A stretch of 64,000 nt of DNA from Annulohypoxylon bovei var. microspora. Lineage: Eukaryota; Ascomycota; Sordariomycetes; Xylariales; Hypoxylaceae. The notes under the pieces were generated by a model. That model was given only the letters and a program-made list of their open reading frames with translations, made no database searches and was not told the DNA's origin. Below are positions 35,049 to 46,402 of the stretch, piece by piece. The stretch lies in contig MU405283.1 in the NCBI GenBank assembly GCA_022836615.1, forward strand, positions 124,001 to 188,000, written 5' to 3'. Numbering within the stretch: position 1 is the stretch's first letter; every line of letters begins with the position of its first letter. The translations under genes and the position numbers were made by a program.

Positions 35049-38000
35049 ATGTCTAAGGCAGCTAGTAAACGGAATAAATTCGCTGAGCTTAAAGCTCTCC
35101 GGGCTGCTGGCAAAAAGGCCTACGACTCTTATGAGGTTGAACAAGAACGAGACTTATACGAGGAAGTCGACGAAAACCAGTACAAAAAGATTGTTCGCGA
35201 TCGTCTGAACGAAGATGATTTTGTCGTCGACGACAATGGAGAGGGCTACGCCGATGATGGACGAGAGGAATGGGACCGAGTGCATGCTTATGAATCCGAG
35301 AGCGAGGACGAAGCGTTACTTGGAGGGAAACCTCGCAAGTCAGGTATTTCATGGCCCGTTCAGTTCTGCCTCCGGGGTTACCTACTTATACTATGATAGA
35401 CAAGAAAAAACGTGACGAAGAAAAAGCAAAACGAGATACGAACGACCGCAACATAAGCGAGTATTTCATGAAAGGCCAGGGTACTGCTCAACCAAAGCCA
35501 AAGGTATACACGATCATGCCATCAAGACGCCACCTTCGCACAAAACTAATTCTAGTATTAGGTCGTGAAAACCGAGGACGATGAAAGGTTCCTGGCGGAT
35601 CTACTTGGCGAAGTCGATTCAAACATACCCGCGCCGATCTCGCGAGCCCCGAAGCGGCATAGATCTCCTGAACGACGTAGAGCCCGAGTTCTATCGCCCA
35701 TCCGAGAAAGCCGCCAACCGGTCACGAAGAAAGCAAGGCTTAGTGAAGAGCGAGTACTTCCGGCGCCGAGAGCAGAAGCTGCTCCCATTAATGATGATGA
35801 TGACTTCCTCCCGCCCATGGATGACGACGATTTTCTACCATCAGTTGCCGATGTACCTATGAGCGATACTGGTCCACTTCCTTCGTCTCCCACGGCAGCT
35901 GTCCTTGCGCGCAAGGCTCAGATTAAGATAGAGCCTGTCGATGAGGATGAGGAGATGATGGAAGTTTCTCATGCTGGAGCAGTTAACGCTGCCAGTGTAA
36001 ATTTGTCTGCATCTCGACCTATTAAAAAGCTAGCCAAGCCCGATCCGTACCCTACTCCTGCCACCTCGTCTCCAGCAAAAGCCCCGGAGGCAGCCATTGA
36101 CCCATCATCATGGAATGATCTCACAAATAAACTGAATGTCGTGAGCAGCCCGGTTACGGACAATAGAATTATTGGAAAGATGGACTACAAAAATGCCATT
36201 GAAGAAGATGGTAGTCTCAATATGTTCTGGACTGACTATACGGAGGTCAATGGCTCGCTTTGCTTGTTTGGTAAAGTGCTAAACAAGAAAACGAACTCTT
36301 ACGCCAGCTGCTTCGTCAAAGTCGACAACATTTTGAGGAAGTTGTACTTCCTACCCCGCAAGTATCGCCAAAAAGGTGGGCAAGATACGAGTGAGGAGGT
36401 CGAAATGATGGATGTCTACTCAGAAGTTGACGAGATCATGACCAAAATGAAAGTCGACATGCATAAGATAAAGTCCTGTACTAGGAAATATGCCTTTGAA
36501 CTTCCCGGTATTCCGAAAGAAGGGCAATATCTAAAGCTTTTATACCCCTATACAAGTGAGTCTTGCATCGCCATTTATCATGCGACTTTATACTGATCTA
36601 GACTAGAACCACAAATCCCTTCGGAGAAAATAGGAGAAACCTTTTCCCATGTGTTCGGCACCAACACTGCATTGTTCGAGCAATTTGTGCTATGGAAGAA
36701 TATCATGGGTCCTTGCTGGCTCAAGATAAAAGATGCTAACTTCGGCGCTCTAAAAAACGCTTCCCACGCTAAACTTGAAGTTCTCATTGAAGATCCCGAC
36801 ACCATATCCTCCATGAAGGATACTGACAATTTGGACTCACCTCCCCTCACGCTCATGAGTATTGCCATGCGAACTACCTTCAACGCCAAGGATAACAAGC
36901 AGGAGATACTTGCAATAAGCGCCCGTATTTACGAGAATGTTTTACTCAGCGATACCACGCCTGCAGAGAAACTTCCTTCAAGGACGTTCACGTTGATGAG
37001 ACCGAACGGATCTACGTTTCCCCTGGGCTTCGAGAAGTTAGCTATGGGAAGGAAGAAAGCATTCACCAAGTTAGTAAAACAAGAGTCAGAGATTCTGTCG
37101 TTCTTTCTAGCTCAAGTCGATCTCGTCGACCCTGATGTGATCCTTGGCCACCAACTCGAAGGCGTCGATTACAGCGTTCTATTAAATCGGCTACATGAGA
37201 AAAAGACCCCTCAATGGTCGCGACTTGGGCGATTACGCAGAGCCCAATGGCCGCCATCAATAGGGAAGGCCGGTGGTAATGTGTTTGCAGAACGTCAACT
37301 CATGGCTGGCCGTCTCCTATGTGACCTTGCCAATGACTCTGGAAAGTCCATTATGTACAAGTGCCAGTCTTGGAGCTTGACAGAAATGTGCAATATCTAT
37401 CTCGGCGGAGATACTCGTAGACGAGATTTCGATAATGATGCTGCTCTAAAAACGTGGGCGACAGAAAAGAAGGGTCTGATGGACTACGTAACGCATATGG
37501 AAGCAGATACATATTTCGTTGCTGCACTGGCCTTGAGTACCCAGATGCTGCCTTTGACGAAAGTCTTGACGAATTTGGCAGGAAACTCCTGGGCTCGAAC
37601 GCTGACTGGCACTCGAGCCGAACGGAACGAATACATTTTACTGCATGAGTTCCACCGCAACAAATATATCTGCCCCGACAAGCAATTCTTCAAAGGACGA
37701 CCCAAGGCTGGCGAAGAGCACAACGACGAGGATGCTGCCGAAAGCAAAAAGAAGGATAAATATAAGGGTGGTCTAGTTTTCGAACCAGAAAAGGGCCTAT
37801 ATGATAAGTTTGTGCTTGTCATGGACTTCAACTCTTTGTACCCTTCTATCATCCAAGAGTTCAACATCTGTTTTACTACCGTTGACCGGAGCTCATTGGT
37901 AAGCTAACCTAAAATTATTCAGGTAAATATTTATACTAACGCATGAGACAGTCGGATGATGAAGACACGGTACCAGAAGTTCCGGCGCAGCAAGATCAAG

Positions 38001-39724
38001 GTGTATTACCGAGACTTATCGCCACTCTTGTTAGTCGACGACGAGCAGTCAAGTCACTCATGAAGGACAAGAGCGCTACGCCCGAGGAACTTGCTACATG
38101 GGATATCAAACAGCTTGCCTTGAAACTAACAGCTAACTCCATGTACGGATGCTTGGGATACACCAAATCTCGTTTTTACGCCCGACCTCTTGCCGTTCTT
38201 ACAACCTACAAGGGTCGTGAGATTCTTCGTAGCACCAAGGAACTTGCAGAGTCAAAAGCTCTCCAAGTTATTTACGGTGACACCGATTCGGTCATGATCA
38301 ACGCCAACGTGGACTCGGTCGCGGACGCACTCAAGGTCGGCCAAGACTTCAAGAAGGCCGTTAATGAGCGATATCGCCTATTGGAGATTGACATTGACAA
38401 TGTCTTCCGACGTATCTTGCTACAGGCCAAGAAGAAGTATGCCGCCATCAATCTCGTAGAAGTACCTGGTGGCAAGTATGTTGAGAAAATGGAGGTCAAG
38501 GGTCTTGATATGAAGCGCAGAGAATACTGTGGCCTGTCAAAAGAGATATCGTCCCGCATCCTCAACGAAATTTTGTCTGGCGACGAGACCGAGGTCTCTG
38601 TCCAACGCATACATGAGTATCTGCGCGAGATATCGGGCAAGATGCGGGAGCACACAATTCCCGTCCCGAAATACATCATCTACACACAACTGGGCAAGGC
38701 ACCGAAAGAATACCCCAACGCAGATTCGATGCCCCAAGTCCAAGTCGCTCTTCGGGAAATCGCACGAGGCAAGAATGTTCGCCGCGGAGATGTCATCTCA
38801 TACGTCGTCACTGGAGACAGTAAGACGACCTCAGAGCCCGTCGCCAAGCGCTCGTACACGCCACAAGATGTGCTGAAGGCCGACTCCGATCTCAAAGTGG
38901 ATGTCGAATGGTATATCGGCAAGCAGATCTTCCCGCCCGTCGAGCGTCTCTGCGCCAACATCACCGGAACATCCACCTCTCAGCTCGCCGAGCAGCTCGG
39001 CCTCGACATGCGCCGCTACACGAACAACTCATCCTTCAACCAGTCGGGGTCCAACGACCTCGAAATCCACCCGCTGGAATCCCAGATCCCCGACGAGATC
39101 CGCTTCCGCGACTGCGCGCGCCTCTCGCTGCGCTGCCGCAAGTGCAAGACCTCGGCCCCCTTCGAGGGCCTCCTCTCCTCGGCGCAGCCCGAGAACCGCA
39201 TCACGCCGCAGGGCGTGGCGTGCCCGTCGTGCCTGGCGCTGATCCCCAACCTCAGCGTGGTGGCGCAGGTGGAGCGCACGATCCGCACGGCGACGGCGCG
39301 GTACTACGAGGGCTGGCTCGTGTGCGACGACGCGTCGTGCGGCAGCCGCACGCGCCAGATGTCGGTGTACGGCACGCGGTGCCTGGGCCCCAAGGGCCTC
39401 GCCTCGGGCTGCCTCGGCCGCATGCGCTACGAGTTCGGCGAGCGCGACATGTACAACCAGCTCGTGTACTTCGCCGGCCTCTGGGACGTCGACAAGGCGC
39501 GCGCCAAGGCCGCCTCCGGCGCCACGGGCCTCGGCGGCGCCGGCAACGGCGGCAGCCTCAGCGCCGAGGAGACCGCCAGGGTCGACGCCCTCGCCGAGCA
39601 CAACCGCACCAGGTTCACCACCGTCAAGACCGTCGTCGACAGGTACCTCGACAAGTGCGGCCGCCAGTGGGTCGCCATGGACACGCTGTTCGGGAAGCTC
39701 GGGTTCGTCGCTGCTACGGCGTAG
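35049..39724 (+). CDS. pol1: DNA polymerase alpha catalytic subunit
   Basis: Five exons, 35049-35343, 35400-35503, 35562-36555, 36607-37898 and 37952-39724, giving 1485 aa. With primase it starts leading strands and Okazaki fragments. The N-terminus is the polymerase alpha type (FAELKALRAAGKKAYDSYE, then acidic). The family B polymerase motifs are present: DFNSLYPSI (region II) near residue 875, LTANSMYGCLGY (region III) near 955 and YGDTDSVM (region I) near 1002. The two C-terminal cysteine modules (CRKCK...CPSC and CDDASC...CLGPKGLASGC) bind the B subunit and metal. The exonuclease-like domain lacks the usual acidic residues, as expected for alpha. The last 700 bases are much more GC-rich than the rest. 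Confidence 0.97.
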
Positions 39725-41619
39725 ATGGCTAACCTAGGTACCTACCTATCTGAGGTATTTAATAATGGGTCGAAGTTGGCACGACGGGACGGGACGGGGC
39801 GGGGCGGGTTATGGTTTGTTGAGTGTCTACTACATACGTACTTTATCTATCTATCATGGCGACGGGAGTTCCGGTGGGAAGATGCGATGAGTTGCATGCA
39901 TAGTTGTTCGATTAGTCCGGTCTGGAAAGGCACGGGTTGTGCTTTCGTCTAATGAATCTAAATATTACTTAAAAGCTTAAAACTCGCCGTGTCTCTGTAT
40001 TCTTGTCTTCCTTCTTGTGGTTGTGTGTGTGTCTGTTATACATACTATACGAATGCTTACAATATGCCCTTACGTGTGGTCAGGTATAGATTTAAGATAT
40101 AGTACAGGAACATTTCTCTCGACCTAGCTATCGCTTAGTCTTTTTTTTATATATATATAATTCTGGCATATTGAATGGGTACGCGCCTTTTGTCTCACAT
40201 CGAATGATAAATCCCATTCTAGGCCTTGTAAATACATTGCCTAGGTACCTACCTATCAGTTCGGAGTGATAAACCTTCAAGAGTTGATTTCGGGACTGGA
40301 AATGCGATTTTGTTCGCCACAACTATCTAGAGGCGAATGAGGGCCATCCCATCGAACCCAAGCAGCCAGAATTCGAACCAGGCGCCTCTCCCCTACCAAG
40401 ACATTAGCGACACGCTAGGGGGGTATTGCTTTGTTGAAGGGTGGCATATTGAGAGTGTGATATATAGCGAGACACTTGAAGTCAAAGTTGTTTTAAGTAA
40501 ACGTTTTTATTAATCTAGTATGAAAACTATAAAAGGATTAGAGTGTAAAGGGGGGTGTCATATTGACAATCTGACATGGATATAAATGTATAGTTAGGTA
40601 GGTAGGTAGGTATGGACATGATGTGTATGCATATTCTTTATTGTGACTATTTATTCTTTGCCACGTAATTTCGTCTAATATAGAGCTGACGAGGGTTTAT
40701 TGAGGTCAGGGGTAACCTTCTTAGGGACACCATACAACGGAGCATATCAACGCATTAGAGACACAACTTAAGTCATTTACGGGCTCGTGAAAACAATCAA
40801 GACATTAGTTCAATAAATCAATTTTTCTTTGGTTGCCACTGGTTTCTCTGTCCACCTAGGTAAGGATTAAGAGTGGTGGTGTGCAAGAGAGGGAGGACGA
40901 AGTCGCCAATCCAACCCTCATTACGCGTACCATCCACCGCCACTGAGTAGTCCTAAGTATGTGTCGTCTTCTATCGTCGGTCATTAGGGATTAATGACCA
41001 ACTTCCATCGCGGTCCTATTCTCCTTAGACCTTCCTGCATACGGAAGCACCAGCAACGACGACAACCAGTGGCCAGCCATGACCAAAATCCAAATGCAAT
41101 CAATGCGCAACCAGAGTCCGTTGGTTACCGCGGTCATTGTCAGGTTCCGATGCCTGGATCCACGTACGCGGCTCAAAGCCGGTGATGACCGCGTCCTTGA
41201 AATCCTACTCCCTTTTCCACCGTGCTTCCATGTCCGCATCGATCTCGTCACCTAGGTCTGCCACCCCTGACCGGACTGTGATCGGTGCCATGTTGCTAGA
41301 ACGTGGCGCAAATTATGAATGAGCATCCCGTCAAACACCCCCCTATGACTGCCTCGTGCTACTATGAGCATGAGAAAACGTAATGAAACACAATTTTGGG
41401 AAGAGAAGATTCCAGGGGAAATGTTCGTTTTATGGTGACAGGTCGTGGGAGGGTAGGTCTATTCGGCGAGGTATCATAAGAATGAAAAAAGAAACCTGAA
41501 ACTTTTAAGACACATTTTATAAACCCCCGTAAATGCAACGCAGTAGTCCCGTGTCCTAGTCTATGCGCGACGATGCAACCGCAAATGCAAGACGTTTCTA
41601 TGATCATAGAAAACGGTGT
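39725..41619. other. Intergenic between convergent pol1 and eIF4G genes
   Basis: About 1.9 kb, AT-rich with dense TAGGTA/ACCTA words (39731-39750, 40240-40257, 40592-40611). A stretch at 40330-40420 has a B-box-like GGTTCGAATTC on the minus strand but does not fold as a tRNA. No gene seen. Confidence 0.6.
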
Positions 41620-44600
41620 CTAACTGCCCCCCTTCTCGGATGCAGTCGTAGTGTCCGGGATCACCTTGGCAAGAGCAGGAGACGCCGTTGTAGACGGCGG
41701 TGACGCGGGATTTTCCGAATCCATGTTGGCAAGTAGACTAGTCAAGTTAGCATTTGCTAGATATTGGAGTATAAGACAGGAGGATTTACCTGAAGGAATT
41801 GATACTTTGCGTTTCTCTTACGGGAGGAGTGCCGGTTCTGGAGGAGGCTCCAGAGTCTTCGGCTCCTCTGGTTAGAGAGCCACCGGGGCCCAAGCGCTGG
41901 CGACCACTGTTACTACGAGAGTTGAGCATCGACATGGGACCCAACGTGACGTTCGAACTCGAGGTACGGTTTGCACCACCCTTCAGGCGGCGCAGGTCGT
42001 CCATGCCTACTTGGTTCTGGGCTTGCTGAGCATAGCCGGAAAAGTTCCTGGCATCGCCACGACCGACGTGTGGACGACCAGGACCACCTGGGCCGCCTCT
42101 CTGGTGGGATCGCGCGGCCTCGGCAGCCTTTTGCGCTGCTGCGGCCTCAGCTTCGGCGCGAACTTCTTCAAGGGTCTTCGGACCCTTGTTGGTTTCCTTC
42201 GAAACCCAGTTGGCTCTTCTCAGATCGATAACGTCCAAAAGCATGAACTTCAGACGACTATTGAGTTCAGGTAGATCCATCATGCCCTGGATCCTGGAAA
42301 AGTAGGCGTCCATCATGATCCGGCCCTTATCAGCGGCGTCCAGGTTGCCGCCAATAGTTCGGAGCAACTTAGAGAGAGATTCGATCTCGGCTTCGTCAGG
42401 AATGCCCGAGTAGTCGACCAACTTTCTAACACATTCGTGCATGATACGTTCAGTGAGCATGCCAAGTTTGTACAGCTCACCGATGAACTGGACCAATCCG
42501 AGTCCACGACGTTTAGCGGCCGCGGCGGCATAATATTCCTCAGAGAGCATGACAGCCTCCTGAGTCTTCGCATCCTGTCCCTCCTCCTCCGGTCCGTCAG
42601 GGAGGTTCATCTTCCAGCCGCGTTCGAACTCTTCTTGGCATCGGTTGAGGAGGTACTTCCGGAATAATGCACCGCCGTTGACGACTTGTCCGTTCTTGTC
42701 CTTTATGTTCTCGTCCCGAATCTCAGGGCTCATCATCTCTAGCATTCTCTTGCAGAATTTGGCATACATAGAGGCCCAGTGAGCTTCATCGGTAGCTTTC
42801 TCGAAAGTAAGCTGGATGACTTGGCGTAGAGTTCTGCCATCAGTCTCATCCTTAGACTGTGCAGCGATCTGAAGGATCTGATCCGAGATCCTGTCGAACT
42901 TCTCGGGAGTCATCTTGTTCAGGGCCGCCTTCACCTTACGCTGAACCATGGACGGGTCAAGTAGGGCAGCGGCAGGAGGCGGGCCACTCGCGGGACCCTT
43001 GCCAATACTACTGGGCTTCCAGCCTGAGGACGAAACGTTAAGAGCTTCAATCTTCATACCCGCTGTAAGCGGCATCGTCTTAGCTGCCTGGGCTTCTTGC
43101 TTAGCACCAAATGTATTCTGCTTGCTCGCATTCCGACGACTTCCTTGTCGTGGAGAATGTGGCATGCTCATATTGGAACTAGACGGTGTGCGGGCCATCT
43201 GGCTACCGCCTGGGAATACCCCGCCTGGTCGCTGGAAGCTGGCCATCGGGTTGATAGAAGGTCGCGGCTTGCTGTCGCTGCTCATTTCGAATCGCTGCGC
43301 AGACGTAGTTCCAGGCGGCAGCGTTCGGCCAATAGGAGTGGCAAAGTTACCAAAGCCGGCTATACCAGGGACGCCAGTCCTAGAGTTCTGTCGATTGGAA
43401 ACACCGGCAGGCGTTCGAGCAGATGCAGATCGACCACTCTCGCCATCGCCAATAAGGGTCTTGACCTGCTGACCGAAATCGAGGGAAGGTTGTTCCGTGA
43501 AAACTTTCTGGAACTGGAGCAAGAAGGCAGAGTCGTACTTGAACGAAGTGCCTTTCCTAGCTACTGCCGCGTTCAAAGCCGGATTGGGTGACTGAATTCC
43601 CGGAGGATACAGATCCGCCTTGATAGAGTTAGAGCCCAAGAGCCTGGCTGTCTTGAGGGACTGCAGCGCGGCGCTGGGTTGAGGAGGCTCAACCGACTTG
43701 GTATTGAGAGGTGCGAGGTTAAGAGCAGCTGGCTTAGGGCCACGTCCACCTTGGGTAGATTTACCACCTGTGGTAGTAGACGGTTTGTCGGTAAGAGATA
43801 AGCTGGCCAGTTTCGTAGTAGCTTCGCTTGCTGACGGAGCGTCGGCCTTATCTGTCAGTTTGCTAGCTGGCTGCTTCATAAGCTCTTGGACTGTCGGTGC
43901 CTTCGAGTCCCCAAGAGCACGTTTACGCTCCTTTTCATCCTCAAGTCGCTCCATCTCTGCCTCGGCCTCCCGAAGTTTCCGATCGTTATCGGCGGCGGTG
44001 ACCGCTCGTGACGCGTCCTCGGCCTTCTTCTTGGCAGCCTTTTCAGCCTCCTTCTTAACGCGACGCTCATCTTCTTCCTTCTCACGTCTTGCATCTTCCT
44101 CTTCCATCTCGCGGATGATGCGGTCTAGTTCGTCTTCATCAGGCTCGTCTGTAGCTTTGGGGGCCTCCTCTTTCTTAGGAGCCGCCGCCTTCGCCGCTTC
44201 GCGTTCGGCCTTCTCCTTCTCCTCGGCCTCGGCCTCCGCTTCTTGACGTGCCTTCGCTTCGTCCGCCGCCTTAGCCTCTTCCTGTGCCTTTTGTTCGGCC
44301 TTCACACGATCCTCTTCTTCTTTGGCTTTCTCGGCAGCTGCCTTAGCGGCTTCTTCCTCCTTGGCCTTTTCTGCACTGGCAGCTTGCTTCATCTTCTCCT
44401 TGAACTCGTTCCTGACTTCTTCAGCCGTCTTGGAGTTGCTCACGCTATCAGAGCGCGAATGTGCCGGTGTGGCAAGTTTTGGCGTTGTTGCTTTTGGAGG
44501 AGGTGTAGGTGTGGAGGCGATAACAGGTGGAGTTTTGGACTGCTGGCTGCTAGGTGCAGGGGAGTTTGGTACTTTAAGGCTACTAACATCAACAGTCTCA

Positions 44601-46402
44601 CCAGCTGCATTCTTGATTTTGATAGCCATGTTCTTTTTAGGTGGACGATTGAATTGAGGAGATGCCACGACTGCAGGCTTGATCTGTGCAGGCTGGGGCT
44701 GTGGGGTGCCTTGGGCAACAACTGGCACCTGGCTCTGGCCGGTGCTCGATGCGGGTCGGTGGTCGGTGGATACCTGTGAAGAGTTACGAGACATAGGTTG
44801 TCCCCCGGAAGTGTTGTAGGGGCCTGAGGTGTAGGGCTGCTGATACGTCGGTACAGGAGATTGACCCTGGTTCATTATCGGGTATACTGGATATCCAGGA
44901 TGCATGCCTGGTCGCATGTTAGGGTCAAACTGCTGAGGATAATATCCCTGCTGACTATTTGTTAGCAATCGGTCAAAGTTGCCACTCTCTGGCGACAGAT
45001 CTACGCGTCCAGTAGAGTTCGATGGAAATGAGGTAACAATAGGAAAGGGCTGTTGCAGAAGAGGGATCGTTGGAGTGTCCGTGACGCGTGGCGTTTCTGT
45101 CCTGTCGAACTGACCCGGACCACGATGTCGTGAACTATCCGTAACAAATCTCTGGTCTGGACGCTTACTATAACGTCGATTCTTGTGATTGAAGTCATGC
45201 TGCTCATTGTTGAAAGAGTCCGTCCGCCGGTGCTGATTCGAGAATTTCTCGGACTCACGCCGGTTTCCTTTTCTTTTACCAACTTTGAGGTACGACTGTT
45301 CACGGCTAAAGGGTAACAAGGGAGAAGGGTGTTTTACTTGTGGCACCTGCTGTGGCCCTAGGGGCGGAGGTGGGTAATAGAACTGAGGCATGCCGGTGGG
45401 AGGCATGTTAGGAGGGTGCGGCATCGCCTGCGGAAGTGCTGGGCTTCGGTTGTGTGGTGGAGGAGTGCCATAGGGCTGCTGGCGAGGATTCGTAAAGGCA
45501 GGAGGCATACCGCCTCGTCCCGGATTCTGGGGTGCCCGGTTGTAGTGTTGGGGGGGATATCCCATCGGCTGGTTGTACGAATTGTTCGAAAATCCTCGGC
45601 CACGACCAGCGGACTGGAAGTTGCCTCGCCCCATGTGAGGGGGGCCTGCGTGGTTGCTCATGTCGCTCACGTTCGATCCTCGTCTCATATGAGGCGAGTG
45701 CTGGGAAGCTAAGGAGCTGGGGTCTTGCGATACAGATGTGGTTCGCATATGAGGACGCTGTGCAACCAAATTAGTATTTAGTTTGTGTCCACTGGCGGCA
45801 CAGTAATCGGCAATATCATTACTTACATCACTGTCACCACCAAAACTACCAAACGTCATACCCTGTTGGGCAGTTCCAGAAGGAGGTCGTCCGCCGCTAG
45901 CAGAAGGCTGCGGGATAGGGGACGGGGAAGCTTGGGGAGTGGTGACACGCGGGTTGCTGTCAGGAATAGGAATTGGGGCAACTCCTGGTTGAGGAGAGCT
46001 ATGAGAAGCAGCAGGTGACTCTTGGTATCCAAATTGGATACTGGCCTTGCCTCCTGCGGTACCACCGTTAGTCGAATAGCTATTTGGTCCGTTCGCGCTC
46101 ATAGTAACCGAACTCTTTCGGCTGTGGTCGGCGACTCCGTTGGCGTTCAATGTACCGTGTGCAACAGGGGCAACGTTGGGGATAGCGGGCATAATGTTAG
46201 GTCGGCCGTTCATAGGCGAGATGGAAGACGATTTACCATGGCGCGGCGGGGGAGCTGACGAGCCAGGAGCAACAATGGGAGGGTTCGAGCCAGTGGCAAC
46301 CACTGGCGTCGAAGTCTTTGCACCGGCGGCAGAAGCGTAGGACGGTGCCGAGGCGGCCGTGTTGCTGTTCGACGCCGGGGTGTTGGATTGAGGTGAAGTC
46401 AT
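41620..46402 (-). CDS. tif4631: Translation initiation factor eIF4G
   Basis: The main frame runs 46402-41790 and a last exon covers 41737-41620, after a 52-nt intron. That exon ends SLLANMDSENPASPPSTTAS and onward, a typical fungal eIF4G tail. A second intron, 45826-45758 (69 nt, no stop, in frame), is very likely removed too, which gives 1553 aa; kept, it is 1576. The first 600 residues are Pro/Gln/Asn/Ser-rich. A charged coiled-coil (KAKEEEAAKAAAEKAKEEE) spans about 630-810. The eIF4E-binding site YDSAFLL is near residue 930. The MIF4G domain, about 1130-1375, binds eIF4A. eIF4G bridges the cap complex, helicase and mRNA. The His/Arg-rich part at 44955-45337 is unusual and might hide further introns. 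Confidence 0.93.

Noticed and set aside
38908..39732. 274-codon frame overlapping the end of POL1
   Set aside because: An Arg/Pro-rich phase shadow of the GC-rich POL1 exon, not a gene.
44955..45337. A 383-nt intron in eIF4G (GTAAAA to CTAAC...TAG)
   Set aside because: Splice signals are tempting, but removal shifts the frame, whereas the unspliced frame is open throughout. Kept as coding, with a caution.
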